Part shown: positions 52,144-60,536 of the stretch, one piece after another
Numbering within the stretch: the stretch's first letter is position 1
How the letters are laid out: the number at the start of each line of letters is the position of its first letter
Origin: Nitratireductor aestuarii
GTDB taxonomy: Bacteria; Pseudomonadota; Alphaproteobacteria; Rhizobiales; Rhizobiaceae
Assembly: GCF_014641695.1 (NCBI RefSeq)
Contig: NZ_BMIF01000003.1
Location: 1 to 64,000, forward strand
Direction: 5' to 3'
DNA: 64,000 nucleotides
Position numbers and translations under genes: made by a program
The notes under the pieces: model-generated
Database searches by the model: none
Told to the model about the DNA's origin: nothing
What the model saw: the letters and a program-made list of their open reading frames with translations, nothing else

Positions 52144-53331
52144 ATGATCTCCAGTCAGGTTAGGGCAGGCCGGTGGGCGGTGGCCGCGTGCTTCTTCACC
52201 AATGGCATGATCATGGGAAGCTGGGTGCCGCAGGTCCCACTGCTTGCTCAGCGCTTTGACGTCGGCGAGGCGATGCTTGGTCTGCTGATCCTGACGCTCG
52301 GCCTTGGCGCAGTCGTCATCATGCCGGTTTGTGGCTGGCTGATCAGCCATACCAACTCCCGAGCCGTGCTGCGCGGATCGGCGGTGATCAGCGCCTTTGC
52401 GCTGCTTCTGGTGGCACTCGCGCCCAATCTTGCATTGGTAGCATTGGCGATTGCCCTGTTCGGCGCTTCCATCGGCGGCATGGATGTCGCGATGAATTCA
52501 AACGCCGTCGTTGTCGAGCGCCGCATGGGCCTGGCGATCATGTCCTCATCGCACGGCTTTTGGAGCCTTGGCGGCTTCACGGGGGCGGGTTTGGGCGGGA
52601 AAATAGCAGAAGCGCTGGGCCCCATCGGCCACGCCTCTGTGGTGACCGCCGCAGCCCTTGCCCTGCTGTCATTTGCACTTCCACGCCTGCTGGTGGAGCG
52701 GCAGCCTCAGCAGGCCTCATCCGACACGTCTCCAAAGGTGCGCTTTCCGAGTAATCCTGGGGTTTACCTGATCGGCTTGCTAGCGCTGCTCTGCATGGCG
52801 CCTGAAGGCGCGGTGCTCGATTGGGCTGCGCTTTATCTACGGCAGGAAATGGGTGCGAACCTCGCAACCGCAAGCCTCGCCTTTACCTTCTTCTCCGGCG
52901 CGATGGCTGTGATGCGCTTCATGGGTGATGGAGTGCGCAACCGGCTCGGCGCGGTGACCACCATTCGCATTTCAGGCACGGTGGCGGCGGTTGGAATGCT
53001 GGCAGCCGGCGCTTCATCGAACCCCGCGATCGCCATTGCTGCCTTCGCGGCGGCGGGGCTCGGCATCGCCAACATGGTGCCGATCGTCTTTTCTGCGGCG
53101 GGCAACCAGCCTGGTGTGCCTTCCTCCATCGGCATGAGCGTGGCGACGGCGATCGGCTATTGCGGGATCCTGGTCACGCCCTCGCTCATTGGCTTCGTCG
53201 CCGAACGGACCGGCTTCTCGCCCGTCTACATGAGCTTCGCGGTAATACTGCTGGTGGTCGTTCTATTGGCGGAGCGCTTGCGGCCCGCCGACTTTATCGC
53301 GACCCAGCCATCACCGGACGTTCCAAGATAA
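52144..53331 (+). CDS. MFS transporter (YbjJ-like)
   Basis: The 395-residue protein has about twelve hydrophobic segments and the pattern 'FFTNGMIMGSWVPQVPLLAQRF' at the start and 'GGMDVAMNSNAVVVERRMG' in the fourth-to-fifth segment, as in the YbjJ/FucP-related branch of the major facilitator superfamily. Substrate unknown; a sugar or an exported metabolite is possible. It converges with the BASS gene, only four bases separating the stops. Confidence 0.87.
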   Translation: MISSQVRAGRWAVAACFFTNGMIMGSWVPQVPLLAQRFDVGEAMLGLLILTLGLGAVVIMPVCGWLISHTNSRAVLRGSAVISAFALLLVALAPNLALVALAIALFGASIGGMDVAMNSNAVVVERRMGLAIMSSSHGFWSLGGFTGAGLGGKIAEALGPIGHASVVTAAALALLSFALPRLLVERQPQQASSDTSPKVRFPSNPGVYLIGLLALLCMAPEGAVLDWAALYLRQEMGANLATASLAFTFFSGAMAVMRFMGDGVRNRLGAVTTIRISGTVAAVGMLAAGASSNPAIAIAAFAAAGLGIANMVPIVFSAAGNQPGVPSSIGMSVATAIGYCGILVTPSLIGFVAERTGFSPVYMSFAVILLVVVLLAERLRPADFIATQPSPDVPR

Positions 53332-53335
53332 CAGC

Positions 53336-54220
53336 TCAGCTGCTCGCTTCCTCGCGCAGCACCTTGCCCTTGTTGAGGAGCCAGACGAATGCGCCGCAGA
53401 TGATATAGGCGGTGACACCGTAGAGCGCTGGCGGGATCGCCATCTCGGGCTCGTTCAGCATGTACTGGTTGAGCGTCAGGGTCATGACGAGCGCAGCGTT
53501 GTGGAGCGCGACACCCATGGCGAGCGCGATTGCATCGCGGCGATCAATCTGGAAGAGCTGCGGTACGTAATAGCCGACGGCGAGGCTTGCCATGCTGAAG
53601 GCGATGACCGTGAGGCCGACGATCGGACCCCATTCCACCACAACCCTCCACTCGGTGACGACCGCCGCAATCACGACGAAGATGAGGAAGAGCGTGGCGA
53701 GTGTCTTCACCGGCTTTTCCATGCGCGCAGATAGCGCCGGCCAGCGCCGGTGGATGAAGACGCCGCAGAGAACCGGAATCACAGCGATGCCGAAGATCTG
53801 CAGCACATGGTGGAACTGCACGGTGATCGGCTTGGTGTCACCAAAGAACGCTTCGAGCGAAATATTGCCCACGGTGGGAATGGTGATCGTGGTCAGAAGC
53901 GTGGTGACCGCCACGATACAGAGGCTGAGCGCCACATTGCCTTTGCCCAGATGCGTGAACAGCATGGCGGAAGTGCCGCCGGGACTCGCCGCCAGAAGCA
54001 TCATGCCCACGGCGATGGCAGGCGGCAGGTTCGACACCGAAACCAGGGCAAAGCAGATGATCGGAAGGATCAGAAGCTGACAGCCAAGCCCGATCAGCAG
54101 GGGCTTCGGCCGGGAGATCACGCGGAAGAAATCGTCAAGGCGTAGGGACAGACCTAGCCCCAGCATGATGATGAACATCACTAAGGGCAGTCCGACACTG
54201 ATGACGAGATTCGATTGCAT
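53336..54220 (-). CDS. BASS family transporter (bile acid:Na+ symporter-like)
   Basis: The 294-residue protein from the ATG at 54220 (GGAG upstream) has about nine or ten membrane segments. 'LLAASPGGTSAMLFTHLGKGNVALS' and 'RRDAIALAMGVALHNAALVMTL' correspond to the sodium-site regions of bacterial ASBT homologues. Bacterial members take up organic acids such as pantoate or pyruvate with Na+. The substrate here is unknown. Confidence 0.87.
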   Translation of the reverse strand: MQSNLVISVGLPLVMFIIMLGLGLSLRLDDFFRVISRPKPLLIGLGCQLLILPIICFALVSVSNLPPAIAVGMMLLAASPGGTSAMLFTHLGKGNVALSLCIVAVTTLLTTITIPTVGNISLEAFFGDTKPITVQFHHVLQIFGIAVIPVLCGVFIHRRWPALSARMEKPVKTLATLFLIFVVIAAVVTEWRVVVEWGPIVGLTVIAFSMASLAVGYYVPQLFQIDRRDAIALAMGVALHNAALVMTLTLNQYMLNEPEMAIPPALYGVTAYIICGAFVWLLNKGKVLREEASS

Positions 54221-54441
54221 GATAACTCCAGAAGGAGGCACTATTGCTTTGGAACAAAGGTAGCTGCGCTTCCAGTCGGCTGATAAATCTTTTTTCTCAA
54301 TATGCCTACGGTCTTACCAGATTTTTTCTAATGCGGAAGACACGCATAACTTGTTGTATATCTTGGGCTTAAATTTTCGTAGTTGCGAGGAGCGCTGCTT
54401 TTCAGCACTCCCCGCCGCGTTGGTCGCGTCAAAAATGATCG

Positions 54442-54843
54442 CTACACATGAACCGGGGGTTGCAGCACAGCGGAGACTTGGACCTGCGGCTTTGCGCCGC
54501 TCCCGCTCGTTCGTACCCGACCGATTGCTGTAAATCCCGCCGCCAGGATTGGACCCAGCATCTGGCTATGAATGGGAGGCAGGTACCCAAGTCTTGCCCC
54601 GTTGGTCGTCACTACGGCGACGGCATTCGGATCGTACCCATAGCTGGGATCGGCAATCAGGTGCACCACCTCTCCCGTTTGGGGTACGTTGTCACCGCCA
54701 CTTTGGCCAGTCACATAGGTGGTAATGACTGGTCCAGTTGCTGCAGCGGTAGCGGCTGCCGACTGGCGCGGCGCCAGGGCGAGGCCGCCAAGCCCGCCCA
54801 GAGCGCCAGCACCGAGGCTGCCGAGGAACGCACGTCGTTCCAT
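54442..54843 (-). CDS. Tat-exported HIRAN-domain protein
   Basis: The 133-residue product starts MERRAFLGSLGAGALGG, a twin-arginine signal, with a cleavage site near residue 30. The mature part matches a HIRAN fold: 'VVHLIADPSYGYDPNAVAVV', 'GARLGYLPPIHSQML', 'AGFTAIGRVR'. HIRAN is usually a DNA-end-binding module in HLTF/Rad5 helicases; a secreted stand-alone form is unusual. It lies 9 bases after the manganese catalase gene and is probably co-transcribed with it. Confidence 0.75.
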   Translation of the reverse strand: MERRAFLGSLGAGALGGLGGLALAPRQSAAATAAATGPVITTYVTGQSGGDNVPQTGEVVHLIADPSYGYDPNAVAVVTTNGARLGYLPPIHSQMLGPILAAGFTAIGRVRTSGSGAKPQVQVSAVLQPPVHV

Positions 54844-54852
54844 CGCCGCCTC

Positions 54853-55677
54853 CTATAGCTGCTCGGCTTGCGCGCCGGAGTTCGGACGCGCGCGCCCGAG
54901 GTTCGGCTCTTCGCCGAGCGGTTCCATCAGACGGGTCGAGAAACTGTCGTTGCCGTCGATCGACTGGCCTTCGGACCAGCGGCCCTTCGGCGGCTCGCTG
55001 CCATCCTTCTGGAAGCCGAGGAAGGCATAGGAAAACTCGCGATTCTCCTCTTCCTGAGGATGGCTGTTCGGGATCGGGAACACATCCTGAGGCCCACCAA
55101 GCTCCTCCAGCGCCGCCATCCACTGGTTCTGGTGCATGGTGTCGCGCGCAATCAGATACTGGAGCATCTCCTTCATGCCCGGATCGTCCGTCATATTATA
55201 GAGGCGCACCGCGAGCACGCGGCCCGTGGACTCAGCCGCGACATTGGCGGTCATGTCGGCGGCGATATTACCGCTCGCATAGATGTGAGACATGTCGAAG
55301 GGGACGCCATCGGAATCGACCGGCATGGCCGAAAGTCCGGCCGACAGAAGGTTCTTCAGGTTGATGCCGTTGAGCACCGCGCCGCCAACCGGATCGGCAG
55401 ACACCGCTTCCTGCAATGAAAGCGGAGCACCTTCCAGGTTAAGCGCGACGGCGGTCGCCAGCATCTCGATATGGCCGAGCTCCTCGGCGCCGGTGTTCAG
55501 CAGCAGCTCGCGAAACTTGGGATCGCCGCGGGCGCCCCACGCCTGGAACATGTACTGCATGGCGACACGGATTTCGCCTTCCACGCCGCCGATCGCCTGT
55601 TGCAGGGCACGGGCAAAGACCGGATTGGGTTTTTCAACGCGCACGGGGAATTGTAGCTTGTTGTCGGTGTAGAACAT
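54853..55677 (-). CDS. Manganese (non-haem) catalase
   Basis: The 274-residue ferritin-like protein from the ATG at 55677 (AAGGA upstream) has the dimanganese ligands of the family: Glu35 in 'GVEGEIRVAMQYMFQ', the 'AEELGHIEM' motif (Glu66, His69) and, in the second half, 'AAESTGRVLAVRLYNMTDDP' and 'ARDTMHQNQ'. It disproportionates hydrogen peroxide in the cytoplasm. The C-terminal tail (about 215-274) resembles that of Bacillus CotJC/YdbD-type catalases. No OxyR site was identified. Confidence 0.92.
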   Translation of the reverse strand: MFYTDNKLQFPVRVEKPNPVFARALQQAIGGVEGEIRVAMQYMFQAWGARGDPKFRELLLNTGAEELGHIEMLATAVALNLEGAPLSLQEAVSADPVGGAVLNGINLKNLLSAGLSAMPVDSDGVPFDMSHIYASGNIAADMTANVAAESTGRVLAVRLYNMTDDPGMKEMLQYLIARDTMHQNQWMAALEELGGPQDVFPIPNSHPQEEENREFSYAFLGFQKDGSEPPKGRWSEGQSIDGNDSFSTRLMEPLGEEPNLGRARPNSGAQAEQL

Positions 55678-55784
55678 CGAGCATCCTTGGGTTGTGAGTG
55701 TGGGATAGGCACACGTCACCAACTTCATGATGCTCGTCATGTTCCAGGGCTATTTTGCCGCGATGGGATAGATGTTGGCGGGCG

Positions 55785-56492
55785 CTACCCGACGCCAACG
55801 TATTTCCGCACGAGTTCCGGCTCCGCGCGCAGGTCTTCAACGCCCATGGTGGCCTTCACCCGACCGTTCTCGACGAAGGAAACGCGGCTCGCGATCTCCA
55901 GCACCGCATCGACGCGCTGCTCGACCAGAATGGTGGAGACGCCCTGCTCGTGAAGTGCTGTGACCGCTTCGCGAATGCGCGCGATCATGGAAGGCATGAG
56001 GCCTTCCGTGGGTTCGTCCAGGAGCAGCACGTCTGGCTCGACGCAGAGCGCGCGCGCCATGGCGAGCATCTGCTGCTCACCGCCTGAAAGTGTGCTGGAA
56101 CGCTGGTTCAGACGCTCGCGCAGAAGCGGGAAGAGGTTCAGCACGCGCTCGCGTGTCTCCTCGCCCTTGTTGCGGGCGAGCAGGCCAATCTGCAGGTTCT
56201 CCGCGACGGTGAGTTCTCCGAACAGCCGGCGGCCCTGCGGAACATAGGCGATGGCATGCTTGGCGATCTCGTGCGCCGGGAGCTTGCTGATTTCCACTCC
56301 GTCCTTGACGATCTTGCCGGAGCGCACCCGCACGAGGCCCATGATCGCCTTCAGCGTGGTTGTCTTGCCAGCGCCGTTGCGCCCGAAGAGGCAGTGCACT
56401 TCGCCCCGCGAAAGGTCGAGCGACAGGTCGTGCAGCACCTGCACCTCGTCGTAGAAGCAGTTGATGGACTGGATCGCTAGCGCCTGTTCCAT
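55785..56492 (-). CDS. Liv-type ABC ATPase 2 (LivF-like)
   Basis: The 235-residue ATPase begins at the ATG at 56492 (GGAG upstream), one base after the preceding gene's stop. Walker A is GRNGAGKTT, followed by 'AYVPQGRRLFGELTVAENL', signature LSGGEQQM and Walker B 'VLLLDEPTEGLMP'. It is the last gene of a leftward five-gene importer. The GRNGAGKTT variant (Arg for Ala/Pro) occurs in urea/amide-type importers too. Confidence 0.92.
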   Translation of the reverse strand: MEQALAIQSINCFYDEVQVLHDLSLDLSRGEVHCLFGRNGAGKTTTLKAIMGLVRVRSGKIVKDGVEISKLPAHEIAKHAIAYVPQGRRLFGELTVAENLQIGLLARNKGEETRERVLNLFPLLRERLNQRSSTLSGGEQQMLAMARALCVEPDVLLLDEPTEGLMPSMIARIREAVTALHEQGVSTILVEQRVDAVLEIASRVSFVENGRVKATMGVEDLRAEPELVRKYVGVG

Positions 56493-56493
56493 G

Positions 56494-57192
56494 TCACGCT
56501 CCAAGATATGCGCGCTGCACGTCCGCATCATTGCGGATTTCTTCAGGCGTGCCTTCGGCCAGGATACGGCCCTGCTGCATGACGGTAATGCGTTGGGCAA
56601 GCTCCATCACGACATGCATGTTGTGCTCGATCAGCAGCACCGTCGTGTTTCGCGCGATCTCGCGGATGAGAGCGATGAAGGCGGCCACTTCTTCCTCCGA
56701 AAGGCCCTGGGTTGGCTCATCGAGAATGAGCAGGCGCGGATGAAGCCCGAGGCCCATGGCGATCTCCACCAGCCGCTGGTGGCCGTAGGCGAGGTCGCCT
56801 GCCTTCTGTTCTGCCAGATGATCGAGACCAACCTGCTTTAGCACGGCAAGCGCGGCACTGCCGTCATGCCCTTCGCGCATGCCGGCAAGTTCCACATTCT
56901 CCCGCACCGTCAGGTTGGCGAAGATGCTGGTGATCTGGAACGTATAGGCGATGCCGGCCCTCACTCGCTTGTGCGCTGGCAGGCGCGTGATGTCCTTGCC
57001 GTTGAACAGGATTGTGCCCTGTTCCACCGGCACGCGTCCGCAGATCAGGCTGACGAACGTGGTCTTGCCCGCACCGTTTGGGCCAATCAGCGCGCGGATC
57101 TCGCCCTGCTGCAGCGTGAAATTCACGCTATCAACGGCCTTGATACCACCGAAGGATCTCGTGAGATTGCGGACGTCCAGCAGCGCGGTCAT
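56494..57192 (-). CDS. Liv-type ABC ATPase 2 (LivG-like)
   Basis: The 232-residue ATPase has Walker A GPNGAGKTT, 'GIAYTFQITSIFANLTVRENV', the degenerate signature 'LAYGHQRLVEIAMGL' usual in LivG proteins, and Walker B 'LLILDEPTQGLS'. Its start overlaps the permease stop by four bases (ATGA). It lacks the long basic tail of the other LivG in this window. Confidence 0.92.
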   Translation of the reverse strand: MTALLDVRNLTRSFGGIKAVDSVNFTLQQGEIRALIGPNGAGKTTFVSLICGRVPVEQGTILFNGKDITRLPAHKRVRAGIAYTFQITSIFANLTVRENVELAGMREGHDGSAALAVLKQVGLDHLAEQKAGDLAYGHQRLVEIAMGLGLHPRLLILDEPTQGLSEEEVAAFIALIREIARNTTVLLIEHNMHVVMELAQRITVMQQGRILAEGTPEEIRNDADVQRAYLGA

Positions 57193-58151
57193 GGCAGCCA
57201 CCGGAGCCATTTTGCGCGGATCGTGCCGACAATGCCCTTCGGGAAGTAGAGGATCAGCAGGATCAGCGCGACACCCACCACCAGCATGTGCGGGGTCGTG
57301 TAGCTGGAGGCGGTGTCGATCAGGTAGAACATGATCAGCGTGCCGACGAAGGGCCCGAGCACTGTAGCAGCGCCGCCGAGCAGCACCCAGAGCAGCGGCA
57401 GGATCGAATACTGGATCGAAGCGAAGCCCGATCCCGCATAGCCGAACAGCACGGCATAAGCGGCGCCTGCGGCAGCCGAGATGGTTCCGGAAACGGCCAT
57501 GGCCGCGAGCTTGCTGGCGAAGACGTCATAGCCCAGCATCCGCATCCGCTCCTCGTTTTCGCGGATGGCGACCAGCGCCCGTCCGAACCGCGAGCGCACG
57601 AGGAAAAGCGTGATGACGAGCGTCAGCGAAAACAGTGTCCACGCCGCCCAGAATCTCACGTCCGCGTTGGCGAGGCTTATGTGGCCGCCTGGCAGCGCGA
57701 GCGTCCGCATGCCCTGCTGCAGGACAAGGCCCTCTTCACCGCGCGTATAGGTCGTGAAGTAGAGGGTTGTGAGATAGAAGACCTGCGAGAACATCAGCGT
57801 CACGATCATGAAGGCGACGCCAAGGGTTCGCAGCGCGAGGCAGGCGACGATGACCGCGAGCACCAGCCCGGCCAGCAAGCCAGCGCCAAGTGACGGCCAC
57901 ACGCTCCAGCCCAGATGATAGATCGGCAGCGCTGCGCCATAGAGCCCGGCGGCGAAGAACATCGCGTGGCCGAGGCTCAAGAGACCCGTATAGCCGAAGG
58001 CGATGTTGTAACCCATGGCGAAGACCGAGAGCACCATGACGCGGGCCAGCACACCGTGGTGATAGTCCGGCAGCACGAAATCGAGCGCGGCAAGCCCTGC
58101 AAGCAGGGCGCCGTGCAGCAGGATCGTTCTGGTCGTGTCAGAACCGCTCAT
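57189..58151 (-). CDS. Liv-type ABC permease 2 (LivM-like)
   Basis: The 320-residue permease has about ten membrane segments and the signature 'GYNIAFGYTGLLSLGHAMFFAAGLY', with coupling loop 'RENEERMRMLGYDVFASKLAAMA'. It starts at the ATG at 58151, overlapping the LivH-like stop; the frame continues upstream only as a shadow of that gene. It lacks the long N-terminal extension of the bra operon LivM. Confidence 0.92.
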   Translation of the reverse strand: MSGSDTTRTILLHGALLAGLAALDFVLPDYHHGVLARVMVLSVFAMGYNIAFGYTGLLSLGHAMFFAAGLYGAALPIYHLGWSVWPSLGAGLLAGLVLAVIVACLALRTLGVAFMIVTLMFSQVFYLTTLYFTTYTRGEEGLVLQQGMRTLALPGGHISLANADVRFWAAWTLFSLTLVITLFLVRSRFGRALVAIRENEERMRMLGYDVFASKLAAMAVSGTISAAAGAAYAVLFGYAGSGFASIQYSILPLLWVLLGGAATVLGPFVGTLIMFYLIDTASSYTTPHMLVVGVALILLILYFPKGIVGTIRAKWLRWLP

Positions 58152-59038
58152 CGGGCAGCCACTCCGCCGGGGCTGAACAGGCCCTGCGGGCGGAACACCA
58201 GCACCAGTGCCACCAGCAGCGTCGCCAGCATCTTCGCGAGTGTCGGCGAGAAGAACATGGAGATGATGCCGTCGGAAAGGCCGATCAGCAGGGCGGCAAC
58301 GACCGTGCCACGCAGCGATCCAAGCCCACCGATGATGACGACGATGAAGGAGAGCAGCAGCGGGTCCTGTCCCATCAGGTAATGGGCCTGCTTGATTGGC
58401 ACGATCAGCACGGCGGCAAGGGCAGCCATGCCGGCGCCGAGTGCAAACACGCCTGCGTAAACCTTGCCGACGGGAATGGCGAACGCCTGCGCCATGTCGC
58501 GGTCGATCTGCGTGGCGCGCATGATGAGGCCGATGTTCGTCCGCCGCAGCAGGAACCATGTGCCGATCAGGATCGCGATGGAAGCGAAAATCACGAAGAG
58601 TTTGTAGGCCGAATAGCCAAACCACGGCAGCTGAATGCGCCAGTCGAACGGAGCCTGCACCGGCCTCGCCTCGGCACCGTAGAAGGTAAGTGCCAGCTGC
58701 TGGATGATGTAGAGGAGGCCGATGGTGGCAACGATCGTGCCTTCCGCCTCATAGTTCAACCGCTTCAGCACGAGCCGGTCGGCGATGAACGCGACGGCAG
58801 CGACGACAAGCGGGCTCAGCACCACGGCGAGCAGGAAGCCCAGCGCCGGATTGCCGGAAACGAGGCTGGCGAACCACCAGGCAAGCACGGCGCCCAGCAT
58901 GTAGAACTCGCCGTGGGCCACGTTCACCACCCGCATGACGCCGAAGACCAGCGACAGCCCGAGCGCGGTCAATGCCAGAACGGCTGCTGTCACGAGGCCT
59001 TCAAGCGTGGCCAACAGGAAGTAAGGCCCGAAGCCCAT
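58148..59038 (-). CDS. Liv-type ABC permease 2 (LivH-like)
   Basis: The 296-residue permease has eight or more membrane segments, with 'VLALTALGLSLVFGVMRVVNVAHGEFYMLGA' near the start and the coupling loop 'MRATQIDRDMAQAFAIPVGKVY'. It is 82 bases after the binding-protein gene and forms the channel with the LivM-like partner. Confidence 0.92.
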   Translation of the reverse strand: MGFGPYFLLATLEGLVTAAVLALTALGLSLVFGVMRVVNVAHGEFYMLGAVLAWWFASLVSGNPALGFLLAVVLSPLVVAAVAFIADRLVLKRLNYEAEGTIVATIGLLYIIQQLALTFYGAEARPVQAPFDWRIQLPWFGYSAYKLFVIFASIAILIGTWFLLRRTNIGLIMRATQIDRDMAQAFAIPVGKVYAGVFALGAGMAALAAVLIVPIKQAHYLMGQDPLLLSFIVVIIGGLGSLRGTVVAALLIGLSDGIISMFFSPTLAKMLATLLVALVLVFRPQGLFSPGGVAAR

Positions 59039-59120
59039 TGGCTTTCCTCATCCGGTCAGAGAGGGAGGTGGTGATAGTGATCCCGCCTTCCGGCAGGACC
59101 ACCTTTATACCAATGTCGGC

Positions 59121-60425
59121 TTAGAACGACATCTTGGTGTAGTCGCCCTCGGGCTCGTAGCGGCCATCTTCGATGGACGTGCGGTGCACGACTTCGAGGC
59201 GGCCTTCCTTGACCTGGCTGATGTTCTGCTCGCCAAAGACCTGATGTATGCGGCCGTCGAACACCTTCTTGCCCTGCGGGTGCTCCTGTCCGGCTTCCAT
59301 CTCGGTCATGGCTTCCGTGGCCTCGATCAGGGCCTGACGGTCCTGCGGGCCCTGATAGTTGCAGGCTTCCATGGAGCGCTTGATGATGTGCAGCGTCTCC
59401 CAGCAGCCGAACATGTGGGCAGCCGTCGAGATGTCGCGGGCATCGTTGACGCTCGCGCCGTTGTCATCAAGCCCGATTGCCTCGCGGTAGAACTTCTCAT
59501 AGTCCGGCATGTCGGCCTGCGCATAGCGCGGCATGCCTTCCCAGAAGTGGCTGCCTTCGAGGAACTCGAGTCCCGGGCTCTTGAGGTCAACAGCTTCGAG
59601 CGAGTCGATGAAGCCGAAGAGCTTCGGGCCGCTGTTGCCGAAGAACTCGCCCAACTCCTTCACGAAGGTCAGCACGGCGGGACCGACCATGACGTGATAG
59701 ATCACGTCCGTGTCGCGCGGGATCTGCGGCAGGTAGCGGGTGAACGAGGTTTCGGTCGGCGGGATCGGAACCATGGCGACGACCTGACCGCCCTGTGCTT
59801 CGATCGCGGGAGCGAAGTAATCGCGGTGGTCGTGGCCGAAAGCGTAGTCCGGATAGACCAGCGTGACCTTCTTGCCGAGGTTGTTTGCGATCCACGGCGC
59901 GACGGAGCGCACCTGCGCCTTCACGTCGGTGATGCCGGGCTGCACGCAGTAGCGGTTCATCTTGCCCGAAGCGACGTGATAGCCCTCGCTGACGACATAA
60001 TAGGGAACCTTGAGCTCGCCCGCGGTGGGTGCCGAGCCGACGACGACATGGGAGAACAGCGTTCCGTAGACGAGATCCACCTTGTGCTGGCGCACGAACT
60101 TCTCGACCACTTCGGAACCGCGTGCAGCGTCGGTGCCGTCATCCTCGATGACGATCTCGATCGGCCGGCCGTTGATGCCGCCAGCCTCGTTGATCAGCTT
60201 CACGGCCGCAGCGGTGGTGCGATCGTACCAGCGGCCATAGGGTGCGCCGATACCCGTGCGATGGCACTGGAAACCGATGCGGATAGGTTCAGATGTCTGC
60301 GCCTGCGAGTAGCGCACGAATCCCGGTGCAGCGAGCAGTGCGGCGCCAGCGCCGATGCCCTTCAGGACGTCGCGACGCGTAATGCCATTGCCAACAACCT
60401 GGCTCTGATTGCCGATTGGGTTCAT
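59121..60425 (-). CDS. Liv-type ABC substrate-binding protein 2, Tat signal
   Basis: The 434-residue protein has a twin-arginine signal (ITRRDVLKG, arginines 17-18) and a type I periplasmic-binding fold: 'IGFQCHRTGIGAPYGRWYD', 'LINEAGGINGRPIEIVIEDDGTD', 'VYGTLFSHVVVGSAPTAGE'. It is longer than LivK and closer to binding proteins of amide/urea or aromatic-acid importers. It is the first gene of the leftward operon, and its substrate is unknown. An imperfect palindrome lies 85 bases upstream. Confidence 0.88.
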   Translation of the reverse strand: MNPIGNQSQVVGNGITRRDVLKGIGAGAALLAAPGFVRYSQAQTSEPIRIGFQCHRTGIGAPYGRWYDRTTAAAVKLINEAGGINGRPIEIVIEDDGTDAARGSEVVEKFVRQHKVDLVYGTLFSHVVVGSAPTAGELKVPYYVVSEGYHVASGKMNRYCVQPGITDVKAQVRSVAPWIANNLGKKVTLVYPDYAFGHDHRDYFAPAIEAQGGQVVAMVPIPPTETSFTRYLPQIPRDTDVIYHVMVGPAVLTFVKELGEFFGNSGPKLFGFIDSLEAVDLKSPGLEFLEGSHFWEGMPRYAQADMPDYEKFYREAIGLDDNGASVNDARDISTAAHMFGCWETLHIIKRSMEACNYQGPQDRQALIEATEAMTEMEAGQEHPQGKKVFDGRIHQVFGEQNISQVKEGRLEVVHRTSIEDGRYEPEGDYTKMSF

Positions 60426-60509
60426 TGCCTAACATACTCCCCTGAACTATGTCGGCCGGGCTTCCACGCCCCGCTGAAATCGCGCGCAACAAACCATCAA
60501 ACGCACGAG

Positions 60510-60529
60510 GTGGCAATGTTAAATTGTTG
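60510..60529. promoter_or_regulatory. Imperfect palindrome upstream of binding protein 2
   Basis: GGCAA and TTGCC frame a 20-base AT-rich site (60510-60529) between the membrane-protein gene and the ABC operon. It could be an operator; the inner positions match only partly. Confidence 0.3.
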
Positions 60530-60536
60530 CCAATTA

